DNA of 64,000 nucleotides. Source: Bacteroidota bacterium. GTDB lineage: Bacteria; Bacteroidota; Bacteroidia; NS11-12g; UBA955. Of this stretch, positions 17,264-25,729 are shown one piece after another; position 1 is the first letter of the stretch; every line of letters begins with the position of its first letter. The stretch spans positions 64,496 through 128,495 of the forward strand of contig JAEUUL010000025.1 of NCBI GenBank assembly GCA_016787485.1, given 5' to 3'. A model generated the notes under the pieces. The model made no database searches and was not told the origin of the DNA. It saw only the letters and a list, made by a program, of their open reading frames with translations. Position numbers and translations under genes: made by a program.

Positions 17264-18001
17264 TTACAGCATCAGTTTGGCAATCACAAAGTCAAAGAAA
17301 AGAATGAGCACGCAGGCACGTGTTACAGCGCGGGTACCGGCTTCTCCCACTTCCAGTGCACCGCCGCTGGTAAAATACCCCTCGTAAGTGCTCACACTGG
17401 TAATCAGAAACGCGAACACAACAGATTTTACCATGCTAACGTTCAGTGTAAAGAATTTGAACGATTCCCGTGCCCCCTGCACAAATTCATTCGGAGGCAG
17501 AATTCCGGTCATTTTTGCGGCAATAATGCCACCGCTGATCATCAGAAAATTGGCAATGATAATCAGGCAGGGAATCATAATCAGACCACCGAGAATTTTG
17601 GGCACCCCCAGAAATCCCGCACTGTTGATCCCCATCACCTCCAGGGCATCTATCTGCTCGGTTACGCGCATATTGCCCACCTCTGAGGCAATGTTTGCTC
17701 CCACTTTTCCGGCCAATACAAGACATGTGATGGTGGGTGCCAGTTCCAGCAATGAACTGTCACTCACAATGGTACCGATAATTTTCAGCGGAATCAGCGG
17801 AGATACCAGCTGATAGGCCGTTTGAACCGTAGTTACAGCGCCAACAAAGAAGGAAATAACAGTAACAATGCCCAGCGAGCCCACGCCGATATTGTTCATT
17901 TCATGAATCGTGCGTTCTACAAACACCCTAGCGCGTTCCGGTTTAAAAAACATACTGCGGATAAACAGCAGATAGCGGCCCAGTTCGTAAAACAAATTCA
18001 T
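17264..18001 (-). CDS. mlaE: ABC transporter permease, MlaE type
   Basis: A 245-residue inner-membrane permease of the Mla lipid transporter. It has five to six hydrophobic segments and the conserved GKVGANIASEVGNMRVTEQIDALEVMG motif (about residues 113-139), which contacts MlaF and is diagnostic of MlaE/YrbE. The ATG at 18001 is preferred over an in-frame start at 18058 because the family begins close to this point and a -7-like TAATTTTA lies 11 bases upstream. It forms a two-gene unit with mlaF. Confidence 0.92.
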   Translation of the reverse strand: MNLFYELGRYLLFIRSMFFKPERARVFVERTIHEMNNIGVGSLGIVTVISFFVGAVTTVQTAYQLVSPLIPLKIIGTIVSDSSLLELAPTITCLVLAGKVGANIASEVGNMRVTEQIDALEVMGINSAGFLGVPKILGGLIMIPCLIIIANFLMISGGIIAAKMTGILPPNEFVQGARESFKFFTLNVSMVKSVVFAFLITSVSTYEGYFTSGGALEVGEAGTRAVTRACVLILFFDFVIAKLML

Positions 18002-18095
18002 AAATGAGGGGGTAAAATTAAGCAGAATTTGCCATGAAACAGGGGGACAATGCACCAAACGCAGAAATTGTGGTCAACAGCCGGACAGAATGGTT

Positions 18096-20195
18096 TCAAC
18101 TGATTTTGCTCCACACCGTTCTGTGCGGTATCTTGTTCAATTCATTCCGCACCGGCATATTCTCCGGCAACATCAGCAGCGGATCTCTGTCCAGCAGTTG
18201 CTGCGCCAGCTCACGGCTCAGCACCAGCAGATTCTCGTCTTTCTGTATATCTGCCAGCTTCAGTTCCAGTATCCCGCTTTGCCGCGTTCCGTCCATATCT
18301 CCCGGACCCCGCAATTCAAGGTCCACCTTCGATATCTCAAACCCATCCGTTGTGCGCACCATGGTTTTCAATCGTTTGCGGGCATTCTCACTCAGTTTGC
18401 TGCCTGTAACCAGTATGCAGTAACTCTGTGTGCCCCCGCGGCCCACCCGGCCCCGCAACTGGTGCAACTGTGCCAGGCCAAACCTTTCTGCATTCTCTAT
18501 CACCATCACTGTGGCGTTGGGCACATTCACCCCAACTTCTATCACTGTGGTGGCCACCATAATATCCGTCCTGTGCAGCTTGAATTTGCGCATTTCTTCG
18601 TCCTTTTCTTCCGGCTTCATGCGGCCATGCACCATGCTGTACGTGTAGTCCGGCGGCGAGAGGTAGTCGGCCACCATATCATAGCCCCCCATCAGACTTT
18701 TCAGGTCCAGTTTTTCACTGTCTTCTATCAGCGGAAATACGTAGTAAATCTGCCGGCCTGCGGCTATCTCCTTTTTCAGAAAATCCATAATCAGCGGCCG
18801 GTTGCTTTCATGCCTGTGCACCGTCACAATCGGTTTTCTACCCGCCGGCATCTGGTCTATCACACTCACATCCAGGTCGCCATATACCGTCATGGCCAGG
18901 GTGCGGGGTATGGGTGTCGCCGTCATCACCAGCACATGGGGGTAGTGGTTCCCCTTATGCCACAGTTTGGCCCTCTGGGCTACCCCAAAGCGGTGTTGCT
19001 CATCGATCACCACCAGTCCCAGGTTTTGAAATTCCACATCTGCCTCCAGCAATGCATGTGTCCCTATCAGCATGGGAATTTCACCCTGCTTCAACTGCTC
19101 CAGAATCTCTTCCCTCGCTTTTTTGCGTGTACCACCTGTAAGTAATACCGGTTTGATATGCATTTCCTGCAACAACTCACTCAAACTGTAGAAGTGCTGC
19201 GAAGCCAGAATTTCCGTTGGCGCCATCAGGCAGCTCTGGTAGCCATTGTCGGCTGCCAGCAGCATGGTAAGCAAGGCTACGATGGTTTTTCCGCTGCCCA
19301 CATCGCCCTGCAGCAGACGGTTCATCTGCTTTTCTCCCTTCATATCCTGCCGTATTTCTTTCAGCACCCGTTTTTGGGCTTCGGTCAGTGAAAAAGGCAG
19401 GTGTTCCTTGTAAAAGGTATTGAACAGTGCGCCTACTTTATCGAATATCAGTCCCTTGTGGGTGCGCTGCCGGTTTCCTTTCAGCTGCAGATGCCTTACT
19501 TGCAGAAAAAACAATTCTTCAAACTTCAGCCTTTGTCTGGCCGTTTCCAGTTGGGTGATGTTCTCCGGCTTGTGCAGCCACCGCACAGCCTCGCCGCGGG
19601 CCAGCAGTTGCTGCTGCTGTACCAGGGCTGCCGGCAGATTTTCAGGTATTTCATACCCCGGCAAGGCAAGAGCCATGTTCACGCACTGCACCATAAACCG
19701 GTTGTCCAGCCTTCTGCGGCGCATGCCTTCGCTTAGCGGATACACCGGCACCAGACCCTTGCCGCTTACCGGTGGTCTTTCCGGCAGATGCTCTATTTCC
19801 GGGTGGGCGATGTTCAGCTTTCCATTGAACTGGCTCAGTTTGCCGTGCACCAGGTACATTTCACCCGGTTTCAGCGATTTCTCTATCCAGTTTACACCCT
19901 GAAACCATACCAGTTCCAGATTGCCGGTAGTATCCTGAAAACGTGCAGTAAACCGCCTGCCGGCGCCCACACCCACAATACCCGTGGGAACGATGCGTCC
20001 GTAAAGTTGCACGTTGATATCCGCGCCCTGCAGTTCAGCTACAGTATAAATGCGGCTGCGGTCTTCGTGCCGGGCAGGGTAGTGGCTCAGCAGATCGCCG
20101 ATGGTATGAATATCCAGCTCATTTTTCAGTGCTTCTGCGCGCTGCGGACCCACCCCTTTCAGGTATTCAATGGGGGTGTCCAGGTAGCCGGCCAT
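18096..20195 (-). CDS. recG: ATP-dependent DNA helicase RecG
   Basis: A 699-residue helicase that rewinds stalled replication forks and processes Holliday junctions. The N-terminal part opens with TPIEYLKGVGPQRAEALK and a wedge OB-fold (about residues 60-150). The helicase core has QGDVGSGKT (about 295), DEQHRFG (about 398), MTATPIPRT (about 425) and the TRG region QLRGRVGRGG (about 590). All motifs are intact and length is normal for the family. A TAAATTTG box ends four bases before the ATG. It lies 38 bases downstream of the antiporter gene. Confidence 0.96.
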   Translation of the reverse strand: MAGYLDTPIEYLKGVGPQRAEALKNELDIHTIGDLLSHYPARHEDRSRIYTVAELQGADINVQLYGRIVPTGIVGVGAGRRFTARFQDTTGNLELVWFQGVNWIEKSLKPGEMYLVHGKLSQFNGKLNIAHPEIEHLPERPPVSGKGLVPVYPLSEGMRRRRLDNRFMVQCVNMALALPGYEIPENLPAALVQQQQLLARGEAVRWLHKPENITQLETARQRLKFEELFFLQVRHLQLKGNRQRTHKGLIFDKVGALFNTFYKEHLPFSLTEAQKRVLKEIRQDMKGEKQMNRLLQGDVGSGKTIVALLTMLLAADNGYQSCLMAPTEILASQHFYSLSELLQEMHIKPVLLTGGTRKKAREEILEQLKQGEIPMLIGTHALLEADVEFQNLGLVVIDEQHRFGVAQRAKLWHKGNHYPHVLVMTATPIPRTLAMTVYGDLDVSVIDQMPAGRKPIVTVHRHESNRPLIMDFLKKEIAAGRQIYYVFPLIEDSEKLDLKSLMGGYDMVADYLSPPDYTYSMVHGRMKPEEKDEEMRKFKLHRTDIMVATTVIEVGVNVPNATVMVIENAERFGLAQLHQLRGRVGRGGTQSYCILVTGSKLSENARKRLKTMVRTTDGFEISKVDLELRGPGDMDGTRQSGILELKLADIQKDENLLVLSRELAQQLLDRDPLLMLPENMPVRNELNKIPHRTVWSKIS

Positions 20196-20199
20196 GCGG

Positions 20200-20207
20200 C
20201 AAATTTA
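20200..20207 (-). promoter_or_regulatory. -7 box of recG
   Basis: TAAATTTG (minus strand), exact TAnnTTTG match, four bases before the recG ATG at 20195. Confidence 0.55.
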
Positions 20208-20233
20208 AGGAATGGATGCTCCCTGCATCACTG

Positions 20234-21403
20234 TCAGATGTTCCGCGTTTTATTCGTCATCAGTCCAACCATCATGAGCACTGCGGATAAAAGAATAACC
20301 TGTACGATGAGGGATTTGTTCACAATTTCCAGGGTATGTGCCGGCTCAATGGAAAGAAACAGCAAAATGGTGATCAGGCCTCTGGGTGCAACAAACAACA
20401 ATGGCTGAAGCGGAAGCCGGGAAACTTTGAGCTGAACAGCCCTGAGCAGAGTGATTAACAGCACAATCCCTACAGCCCAGAAAAGGGTGTCCGTATTCAA
20501 TACTTCAGCGGTTTCAATGAGAAAACCGAATAACAAAAAGAACAATGACCGTACGAGAAATGCGCCTTCTATAGTCAGTTCTTTGAATTTGGTGACTTCT
20601 TTGCTCAGTTCATCGGGTTTCAGCTTGTTAATCCATTGAAACCGTTTCAATTCTTCCAGGTTTCCAATGAATAAACCAAAAATCAGAATAAAAATCAATC
20701 CGGGTAAATGGTACAATTTGGATACAGCATAGATGAGCACAACAAGCAGAATGATGGGTACAAATTTGATATGATGTTCAATTTTGCTGAGCAGCAGGGA
20801 AAGCCCGATGGTGGCGATGAAAGAGACCACAGTAATAATGAGCAGTTCGAGGGCGAAATTTCCCACAGAAAATTTGTCAATGGTGTCATTCAGTGCCAGA
20901 AAGTTGAAAAGGAGAACCCCAAAAATGTCAGACAGGCTGCTTTCATAAATCACAAATTCCCTGTTTGGTGCGGACAGATTTCTAACACTGGGTATGGCAA
21001 TGGCACTGCTGATTACACATAGCGGAATGGCATTGATCAAACCATCTTTCAGGCTGCCATACCCCAACATATGGAATGCATAGGCAAGGATGAAAGCCAG
21101 TGCGAACATAGGAGCAAGAGCCCCTAAAAAAGATTTGGCAATGAGCCCGGATTTTGAAGCATTGAGTTCCAGTTCCAGAGAGCCTTCCAGTACAATCAGA
21201 ATGAGGCCGATGGTTCCCAATACAGGAAGGACAGGGGAAAAATCGGGCAGGGAAAGGCCGAACAATCCGGTGAGTTGCCGCACAACCCAACCCAGAAGCA
21301 ACAGTAGAATCACCGGGGGGATTTTCGTTTTTGAGGAGGTGAAGTCAAAAAGGTAGGCAATGAGCAAAAGGAGGCAAAAGGCAATGATAACAGTGATGGT
21401 CAT
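20234..21403 (-). CDS. Cation/proton antiporter (Na+/H+ exchanger family)
   Basis: A 389-residue polytopic membrane protein with about 11-12 hydrophobic segments across its whole length. It shows the monovalent cation:proton antiporter pattern (PF00999-like): VEGSLELEL-type acidic segment near residue 73 and CVISSAIAIPSVRNL plus YESSLSDIFGVLLFN (about 128-165), where the unwound helix and ion-binding acidic residues usually lie. It probably exports Na+ or K+ in exchange for protons at the inner membrane; ion specificity is not readable. No regulatory TrkA domain is present, so it is a short form. Confidence 0.85.
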   Translation of the reverse strand: MTITVIIAFCLLLLIAYLFDFTSSKTKIPPVILLLLLGWVVRQLTGLFGLSLPDFSPVLPVLGTIGLILIVLEGSLELELNASKSGLIAKSFLGALAPMFALAFILAYAFHMLGYGSLKDGLINAIPLCVISSAIAIPSVRNLSAPNREFVIYESSLSDIFGVLLFNFLALNDTIDKFSVGNFALELLIITVVSFIATIGLSLLLSKIEHHIKFVPIILLVVLIYAVSKLYHLPGLIFILIFGLFIGNLEELKRFQWINKLKPDELSKEVTKFKELTIEGAFLVRSLFFLLFGFLIETAEVLNTDTLFWAVGIVLLITLLRAVQLKVSRLPLQPLLFVAPRGLITILLFLSIEPAHTLEIVNKSLIVQVILLSAVLMMVGLMTNKTRNI

Positions 21404-21958
21404 AGGCGAAGCATAATGGCTGTGGCAGAATGGAATCCGGTTGCCGGATTCTCCACAATATCCATGGACTACAAGTATACAAAAATTCCCTTAAACAATG
21501 GCAGGGATTGCAGGATTTTTTCCCCTGGTTGGTCTTTGAGTAGCGAGAACAACCAGGGGGTGTAGGAAACGAAATAACAGAAATGCGGTCGGTCTCACTC
21601 CACTGCGTTGCGCAAAGCCCAACCGCTGGAAAAAACTACAGAATGCCCTGAAATGGTTCCACACGGAACATACTGCCGGGGTTGCACAATGCAGAACAAA
21701 AAAAGAAGACCCATTAAGACACCCTCCGCAGGTGCAGCCACAAATCTTAAGGGAGTTTAGCTTTCATGAATTGAAATCGTTCACGGTGTTCTGCCGTTTG
21801 TGAAATAATATCCCGTTTGCCCGTAACTGAAGTTGAATATTGCAATTTTGCCGAAGTTCTGTTCTTATGTAAAATTGATAACGACAAGCTCTAACTGATG
21901 CAAAAGTGCAGCACAATGGCTGAGGCTTCCTTCAGGCCAAATAGCAGCATATCCGTTG
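21404..21958. other. 555-base gene-free stretch beside the AT-rich patch
   Basis: No convincing gene is seen on either strand. It contains a 10-bp inverted repeat CCCCTGGTTG / CAACCAGGGG (21522-21531 and 21550-21559) and a second, longer-range inverted pair described separately. It may be decayed mobile DNA adjoining the NADH dehydrogenase gene. Confidence 0.5.
21483..21758. repeat. Possible small inverted-repeat-bounded element
   Basis: AAATTCCCTTAA (21483-21494) is matched in inverted orientation by TTAAGGGAGTTT (21747-21758), 11 of 12 positions. The 252 bases between carry the 10-bp CCCCTGGTTG hairpin. This is compatible with a non-autonomous element, but no target-site duplication was identified and the repeats are short. 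Confidence 0.3.
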
Positions 21959-23221
21959 TTAACTGCTCACGTTTTTCTCCGTGTCGGATTTTAGTATCAG
22001 TCGTAAACTGCTATTCTTAGTTATATATGACCAAGCCCAATTAATGAATATAATAATTTTATTCCTCACCGTCAATATAAGCATCAAATGAAGAAACATC
22101 CATACCAACCAGGCGAAATAGCCTTTAAAATTAAAATAGGGTAAGTCTACCACTGCTTTATTTCGTCCTATTGTCGCCATAGAGCCTAAATCTTTATATT
22201 CGTATTCTATAAGACTTTTTTTCAATATGGATTTTTTCAAATTCTTGCTTAATAATTTCGCTTGATTAATTGCTACATTGGCTACTTGAGGATGTCCTTT
22301 TGGATATTTTGGTGTTGTCATTAAGGCAATGTCACCTATGGCATAAATGTTTTCGTATGTATTTAATTTATTGAATCGGTCCACCAATAATCTGTCATTC
22401 GAAACCCACAGTTCATCGGGTAATCCTTTGATTCTATTCCCTTTTACACCAGCCGCCCAAATAAGTGTTGCTGTTGGTATAGTTGAGCCGTCTGACAACG
22501 TTGCTGAATTTCCATCATAGTCCTTGACAAATGTTCCGGTAATAATTTTTACACCCATTCCTGTCAGATAATCGGCAGACGTATTGCTTGATTTTTCACT
22601 CATTGCATTAAGTATCTTGTCGCTTCCTTCTATCAGGAATATGGTGAATTTTGAAAAATCAATTCCTTGGTAGTCTTTTGGGAGTATATATTTTTTTATT
22701 TCAGCAAATGCTCCGGCTAATTCCACACCTGTAGGACCTGCTCCCACAATCACCAAATTGAATAACCTCTTAAGTTCGGTTTCATTGGCAATTAAAATGC
22801 TTTCAAATACCGATATAATTTGGTTTCGAATTGAAATAGCATCATAAGTTGTTTTTAAGGTAAATGAATGTTGTTCAATCTTATTATTGTTAAAAAAATT
22901 AGTTTTACAACCTGTTGCAATAACAAGGATGTCATAAGTGTATTCTCCCGCTGAAGTTGCGACTTTATTTAGCTCCGGTATGATATCATAAACCTCAGCA
23001 AGCCTTATATCCAGGTTTTTAATGCCTTTAAATATAAATCTCAGCGGAAAAGAAATGCTTGAAGGTTCTATTTGTGATGTAGCAACCTGGTAAAATAATG
23101 GTTGAAACTGGTGATGATTGATCTTGTCAATTAAGAGTACATCAAAAAGTGTTTTATCTATCGTTTTGATAAATTCTACACCCGCAAATCCTCCGCCGAT
23201 TATAATGACTTTCTGTTTCAT
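21959..23221 (-). CDS. ndh: Type II NADH dehydrogenase (NDH-2), FAD-dependent
   Basis: A 420-residue membrane-associated flavoprotein that passes electrons from NADH to quinone without pumping protons. The FAD-binding motif IIGGGFAGVEF is at residues 6-16, the NADH-binding GAGPTGVELAGAF at about 161-173, the quinone-side GDIAL at about 298, and the C-terminal segment FAWLVWMFLHLMLIL (about 368-382) anchors it to the membrane. The gene is much richer in A+T than its neighbours (22021-22080 has 15 G+C of 60; a comparable recG line, 20101-20160, has 31 of 60), and lies next to a recombinase relic, so acquisition by transfer is likely. Four-base overlap with the small gene upstream. Confidence 0.88.
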   Translation of the reverse strand: MKQKVIIIGGGFAGVEFIKTIDKTLFDVLLIDKINHHQFQPLFYQVATSQIEPSSISFPLRFIFKGIKNLDIRLAEVYDIIPELNKVATSAGEYTYDILVIATGCKTNFFNNNKIEQHSFTLKTTYDAISIRNQIISVFESILIANETELKRLFNLVIVGAGPTGVELAGAFAEIKKYILPKDYQGIDFSKFTIFLIEGSDKILNAMSEKSSNTSADYLTGMGVKIITGTFVKDYDGNSATLSDGSTIPTATLIWAAGVKGNRIKGLPDELWVSNDRLLVDRFNKLNTYENIYAIGDIALMTTPKYPKGHPQVANVAINQAKLLSKNLKKSILKKSLIEYEYKDLGSMATIGRNKAVVDLPYFNFKGYFAWLVWMFLHLMLILTVRNKIIIFINWAWSYITKNSSLRLILKSDTEKNVSS

Positions 23222-23433
23222 TTTAAAAATGGGTATAATTCATTAACAATAAGCTTGATATTGGTCCGGACATTTTTAGCTTTATCTGATTTATACAAAA
23301 ACCCCATTTCTGTTCCAGGGTCTGTGTTTCCTGGATAGTGATTTACCGTGTCTATTTCAAATTCGTGTGAAGTTACCCATATTTTCCAATCTGTAAGACT
23401 TATTGTGAAATGTGCATCAGGCTTTTTTTCCAT
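23218..23433 (-). CDS. Small AT-rich protein, function unknown
   Basis: A 71-residue protein (MEKKPDAHFTISLTDWKI...) with no recognisable domain, no signal and no membrane segment; it is rich in Trp, Tyr and charged residues. It overlaps ndh by four bases (ATGA), so translational coupling is likely. An in-frame ATG at 23508 would make 96 residues, but that extra N-terminus is an out-of-frame reading of the recombinase relic, so I chose the internal ATG at 23433. It shares the low G+C of ndh and probably arrived with it. Confidence 0.5.
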   Translation of the reverse strand: MEKKPDAHFTISLTDWKIWVTSHEFEIDTVNHYPGNTDPGTEMGFLYKSDKAKNVRTNIKLIVNELYPFLK

Positions 23434-23458
23434 GAGTACACCGACCCAACAGGACCCA

Positions 23459-23640
23459 GAGATCGTCGAACGGACTTTTGGTATATCAGATACTGTAAAT
23501 TCCGGCATGGGTGTAAATGTCGTGTGTTTTTCTGTGTTTGTGTCCTAAAAGTTTCTGAATAGGATGTAAATCTGTGCCTGCATCCAAAAAGTGAGTTGAA
23601 TAAGGGGTCCGCTGCCCCTGAAGATGGAAGGTTTTCTCAT
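23459..23640 (-). pseudogene. Decayed tyrosine recombinase (phage-integrase family), C-terminal remnant
   Basis: One minus-strand frame reads EKTFHLQGQRTPYSTH, FLDAGTDLHPIQKLLGHK, then KTHDIYTHA, a TGA at 23486-23488, and KSPFDDL. This is the C-terminal catalytic half of a XerC/D-type integrase: the usual HxLRHSxATHxLxxGTDLxxIQxLLGH, IYTH with the nucleophile Tyr, and the KSPFDDL tail of Bacteroidota integrases. The H-x-x-R box is disrupted by two extra residues and there is an in-frame stop, so it is dead. Weaker traces (LLFHQAG, GRCSMSESIQN) in shifted frames suggest the relic reaches to about 23800. No intact recombinase remains nearby. Confidence 0.8.
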
Positions 23641-24006
23641 TCCGGCTATAAGGGTGGCGTTATTGTTGTTTTCAAAATGACTGGCAACTGCATTTGCCGA
23701 TTGGCTCGGTTTCCGCAATATTTGAATCCTGAGATTTTGTATAGATTCTGACATTGAACACCTGCCTGGTGAAATAGCAAGTTAGGAAATTGGATTCCGG
23801 ATGCAATGGGTTTACAATTGTTTTGATTGCCGTTTTTGGATATTGGTTCGGCATTGGTTTGCTCCGGACTATTAGCCCGAGAACAAGTTTCCGGGGGCAG
23901 GAAGGATGACAGACTCTTCGATAGGCTCACCGAATCAGGGATTCAGGAGTAAGAACCAAGCGCACAATCGGGCTTTGTCATATTTTTTATAAACCGCGGT
24001 TTTCGG
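23641..24006. other. Gene-free stretch upstream of the lipoprotein gene
   Basis: Small open frames here have no recognisable protein features. The part up to about 23800 may be further frameshifted recombinase sequence; the rest shows nothing I can name. Confidence 0.45.
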
Positions 24007-24037
24007 TTGCAATGCTCTTGCCCTGAACATAGTTTTG
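24007..24037 (+). promoter_or_regulatory. Promoter of the 24044 lipoprotein gene
   Basis: TTG (24007-24009), a 20-base spacer and TAGTTTTG (24030-24037), ending six bases before the ATG at 24044. Confidence 0.65.
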
Positions 24038-24043
24038 CCAGCA

Positions 24044-24634
24044 ATGAAACAAAAACGTTTGGCCGCAACCGCCCTGTGCGCGCTGGGTCTCTCACTCTTT
24101 GTCATGAATACAGGTTGCCGCAAAGCTGTATTGCGCGACCTGAAATACATGACCAAACCGGCGCACTGCTACAATCAGCAACTGGATGCCGATGAAAATA
24201 TCACAGACGCCGGAGGCTCCTGCGGCTGCAGGGAAAACACACCGGTGAGCTACTGTTCACTGGCAGCAAACCAGGTAAAGGTGGGCAGCAGTACCTATAC
24301 CGTAAGCAGCTTTGAGAAAGACACACTGGGAAATGGCAACTGGCGTTTTACCCTGAAATTCAACAGTACGGAATACCTGGTAGTAACCTGCACTCCGGCG
24401 GTGTATCTGAATTATGAATTGTCCAACAATGCCATGAACCCCAGCGACCCGGACGATATCAATGTACAGGTGTATACAAGCACATACGGCCTGCAGGATT
24501 TGGGATACGGTAAGTTTGAAATTGCCACCGATGGCTGTGTTGCATTTCTGCGGAGTTGCGATACCGGATTCAATTATGGTTTTTCCGGTGTGATCAATTG
24601 CAAGTTGTTTGTTGATCTTAAATTATTTATGTAA
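24044..24634 (+). CDS. Cysteine-rich lipoprotein, function unknown
   Basis: A 196-residue protein with a lipoprotein signal: a hydrophobic stretch then MNTGC, where the cysteine at about residue 25 would be lipidated. The mature part is beta-rich and contains at least eight cysteines, including a SCGC pair near residue 63, which could form disulfides in the periplasm or outside. No known domain is evident. The stop and the ATG of the next gene share one base (TAATG), so the two are translated together; the partner is a predicted outer-membrane protein, suggesting a joint envelope role. An alternative in-frame start three codons upstream lies inside the promoter. Confidence 0.7.
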   Translation: MKQKRLAATALCALGLSLFVMNTGCRKAVLRDLKYMTKPAHCYNQQLDADENITDAGGSCGCRENTPVSYCSLAANQVKVGSSTYTVSSFEKDTLGNGNWRFTLKFNSTEYLVVTCTPAVYLNYELSNNAMNPSDPDDINVQVYTSTYGLQDLGYGKFEIATDGCVAFLRSCDTGFNYGFSGVINCKLFVDLKLFM

Positions 24635-25641
24635 TGAAAAAATATCTTTGGATTTCATTTTTGTTGCCTCTTTTTGCAACGGCTCAGGATAAGGAGAAAC
24701 TGTATGGGAAAATCACGGCGCAGATATTAAATCCTGATTTTTATACCATTCAACTGCCATTTTTGTCTGTGGATTTTGCCCGCAGCAACTCCAATATTTT
24801 TGCGGATATGGGTGGCGATGCGAAATTTGGCAAAGTCATGCTGGGCTTTAAATACCGTGCGAATTATGTGGACAATCTGACAGAGGATATGCAGAATGTG
24901 CAGCCGATAAAACACAGCAGTGTAAATGAACCCCGGAACTCCCGAAGCCTGAATGTAAGCATGGGATATGTGGTTGCCAGTCAGGAAACAACCCGTGATG
25001 TTTCATTTCACCTGAAAACCACAGGAAATGTGCGGTATTATGGAACCACCAAGGCGCCCATTACCCGTTTTCATGCAGTGCGGGTGGGTTATACGGGAGG
25101 TTTTACCGTTGTAAACGGAACAGGAACCAAAATGGTCTTTTCCACACCCAACGGTGAAGACAAAGCGATAGAACCCCTGCCGGAAGAAACTGAAACGGTG
25201 ATGGGATATAAAACCCTGTCGCTGGGCTATATGCGGGGACATTATGGCTGGTGGCGCGCAGAAATTGAGGGATACGGAAAGCGTGAAGCGCAGGGAATGG
25301 CCTTCTGGTACGGCAATCTGCTGATTATGCCCAATGCCACCCTCGATGACGTAGCTGTGCTGGCAAGTGAGATCAACTACAACAAATTGTACCAGCGCAT
25401 GTCGCTGAAAGACACAAGGCTTTCAAAAATTGGTTTCAATGTGGGCTGGCAAACCCTGGATTTCAACGGACTGGGAATCGCTGCCCGCCTCGAAGCGGGT
25501 CTGTATCCGGGTATAAAAGGCGATTTTGGTTCCCGGTTTGGACTCAGCATCAGCAGCGGTATCAACATTGGCAAACTCTTTGGCAAAGACAGGGCACAGG
25601 TTCCGGTTGATGCAGTGCCCGATACCGTTGAAGGAAAATAA
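24634..25641 (+). CDS. Predicted outer-membrane beta-barrel protein, function unknown
   Basis: A 335-residue protein with a signal peptide (MKKYLWISFLLPLFATAQ). The mature part has many alternating-residue strands with aromatic girdles (MLGFKYRANYV, LNVSMGYVVA, VRVGYTGGFTVV, TLSLGYMRGHYGWW, IGFNVGWQTLDF, RFGLSISSGINIG), as in outer-membrane barrels of roughly 10-14 strands. I cannot assign a family. Encoded directly after the lipoprotein gene with a one-base overlap. A palindromic repeat follows its stop. Confidence 0.65.
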   Translation: MKKYLWISFLLPLFATAQDKEKLYGKITAQILNPDFYTIQLPFLSVDFARSNSNIFADMGGDAKFGKVMLGFKYRANYVDNLTEDMQNVQPIKHSSVNEPRNSRSLNVSMGYVVASQETTRDVSFHLKTTGNVRYYGTTKAPITRFHAVRVGYTGGFTVVNGTGTKMVFSTPNGEDKAIEPLPEETETVMGYKTLSLGYMRGHYGWWRAEIEGYGKREAQGMAFWYGNLLIMPNATLDDVAVLASEINYNKLYQRMSLKDTRLSKIGFNVGWQTLDFNGLGIAARLEAGLYPGIKGDFGSRFGLSISSGINIGKLFGKDRAQVPVDAVPDTVEGK

Positions 25642-25653
25642 TACGGTCGTTCT

Positions 25654-25720
25654 GTAGGGGTGTGTCGCGTTTCCGTAGGGGTGTGTCGCGACACACCCCT
25701 ACGTCGCGACGCGCCCCTAC
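25654..25720. repeat. REP-like nested palindromes (GTAGGGG/CCCCTAC family), locus 1
   Basis: A perfect 28-base palindrome, GTAGGGGTGTGTCG followed by its complement, occupies 25675-25702. It is bracketed by a left half-copy (25654-25669) and an inverted right half-copy (25705-25720), so the whole can fold as nested hairpins. It lies between the convergent stops of the barrel gene and moaCB and may end transcription on both strands. A related palindrome occurs at 33775-33812. Confidence 0.85.
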
Positions 25721-25729
25721 GTCGCGGAA

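Noticed and set aside
18090-19145. Long plus-strand open frame opposite recG, and similar long antisense frames opposite parA, pyk, the RCC1 gene and the helicase
   Set aside because: His/Cys-rich, low-complexity translations with no family resemblance, lying fully inside well-conserved genes on the other strand.
23545-23930. Two overlapping minus-strand open frames of 69 and 94 codons
   Set aside because: They run across the recombinase relic in the wrong frames and show no independent protein features.
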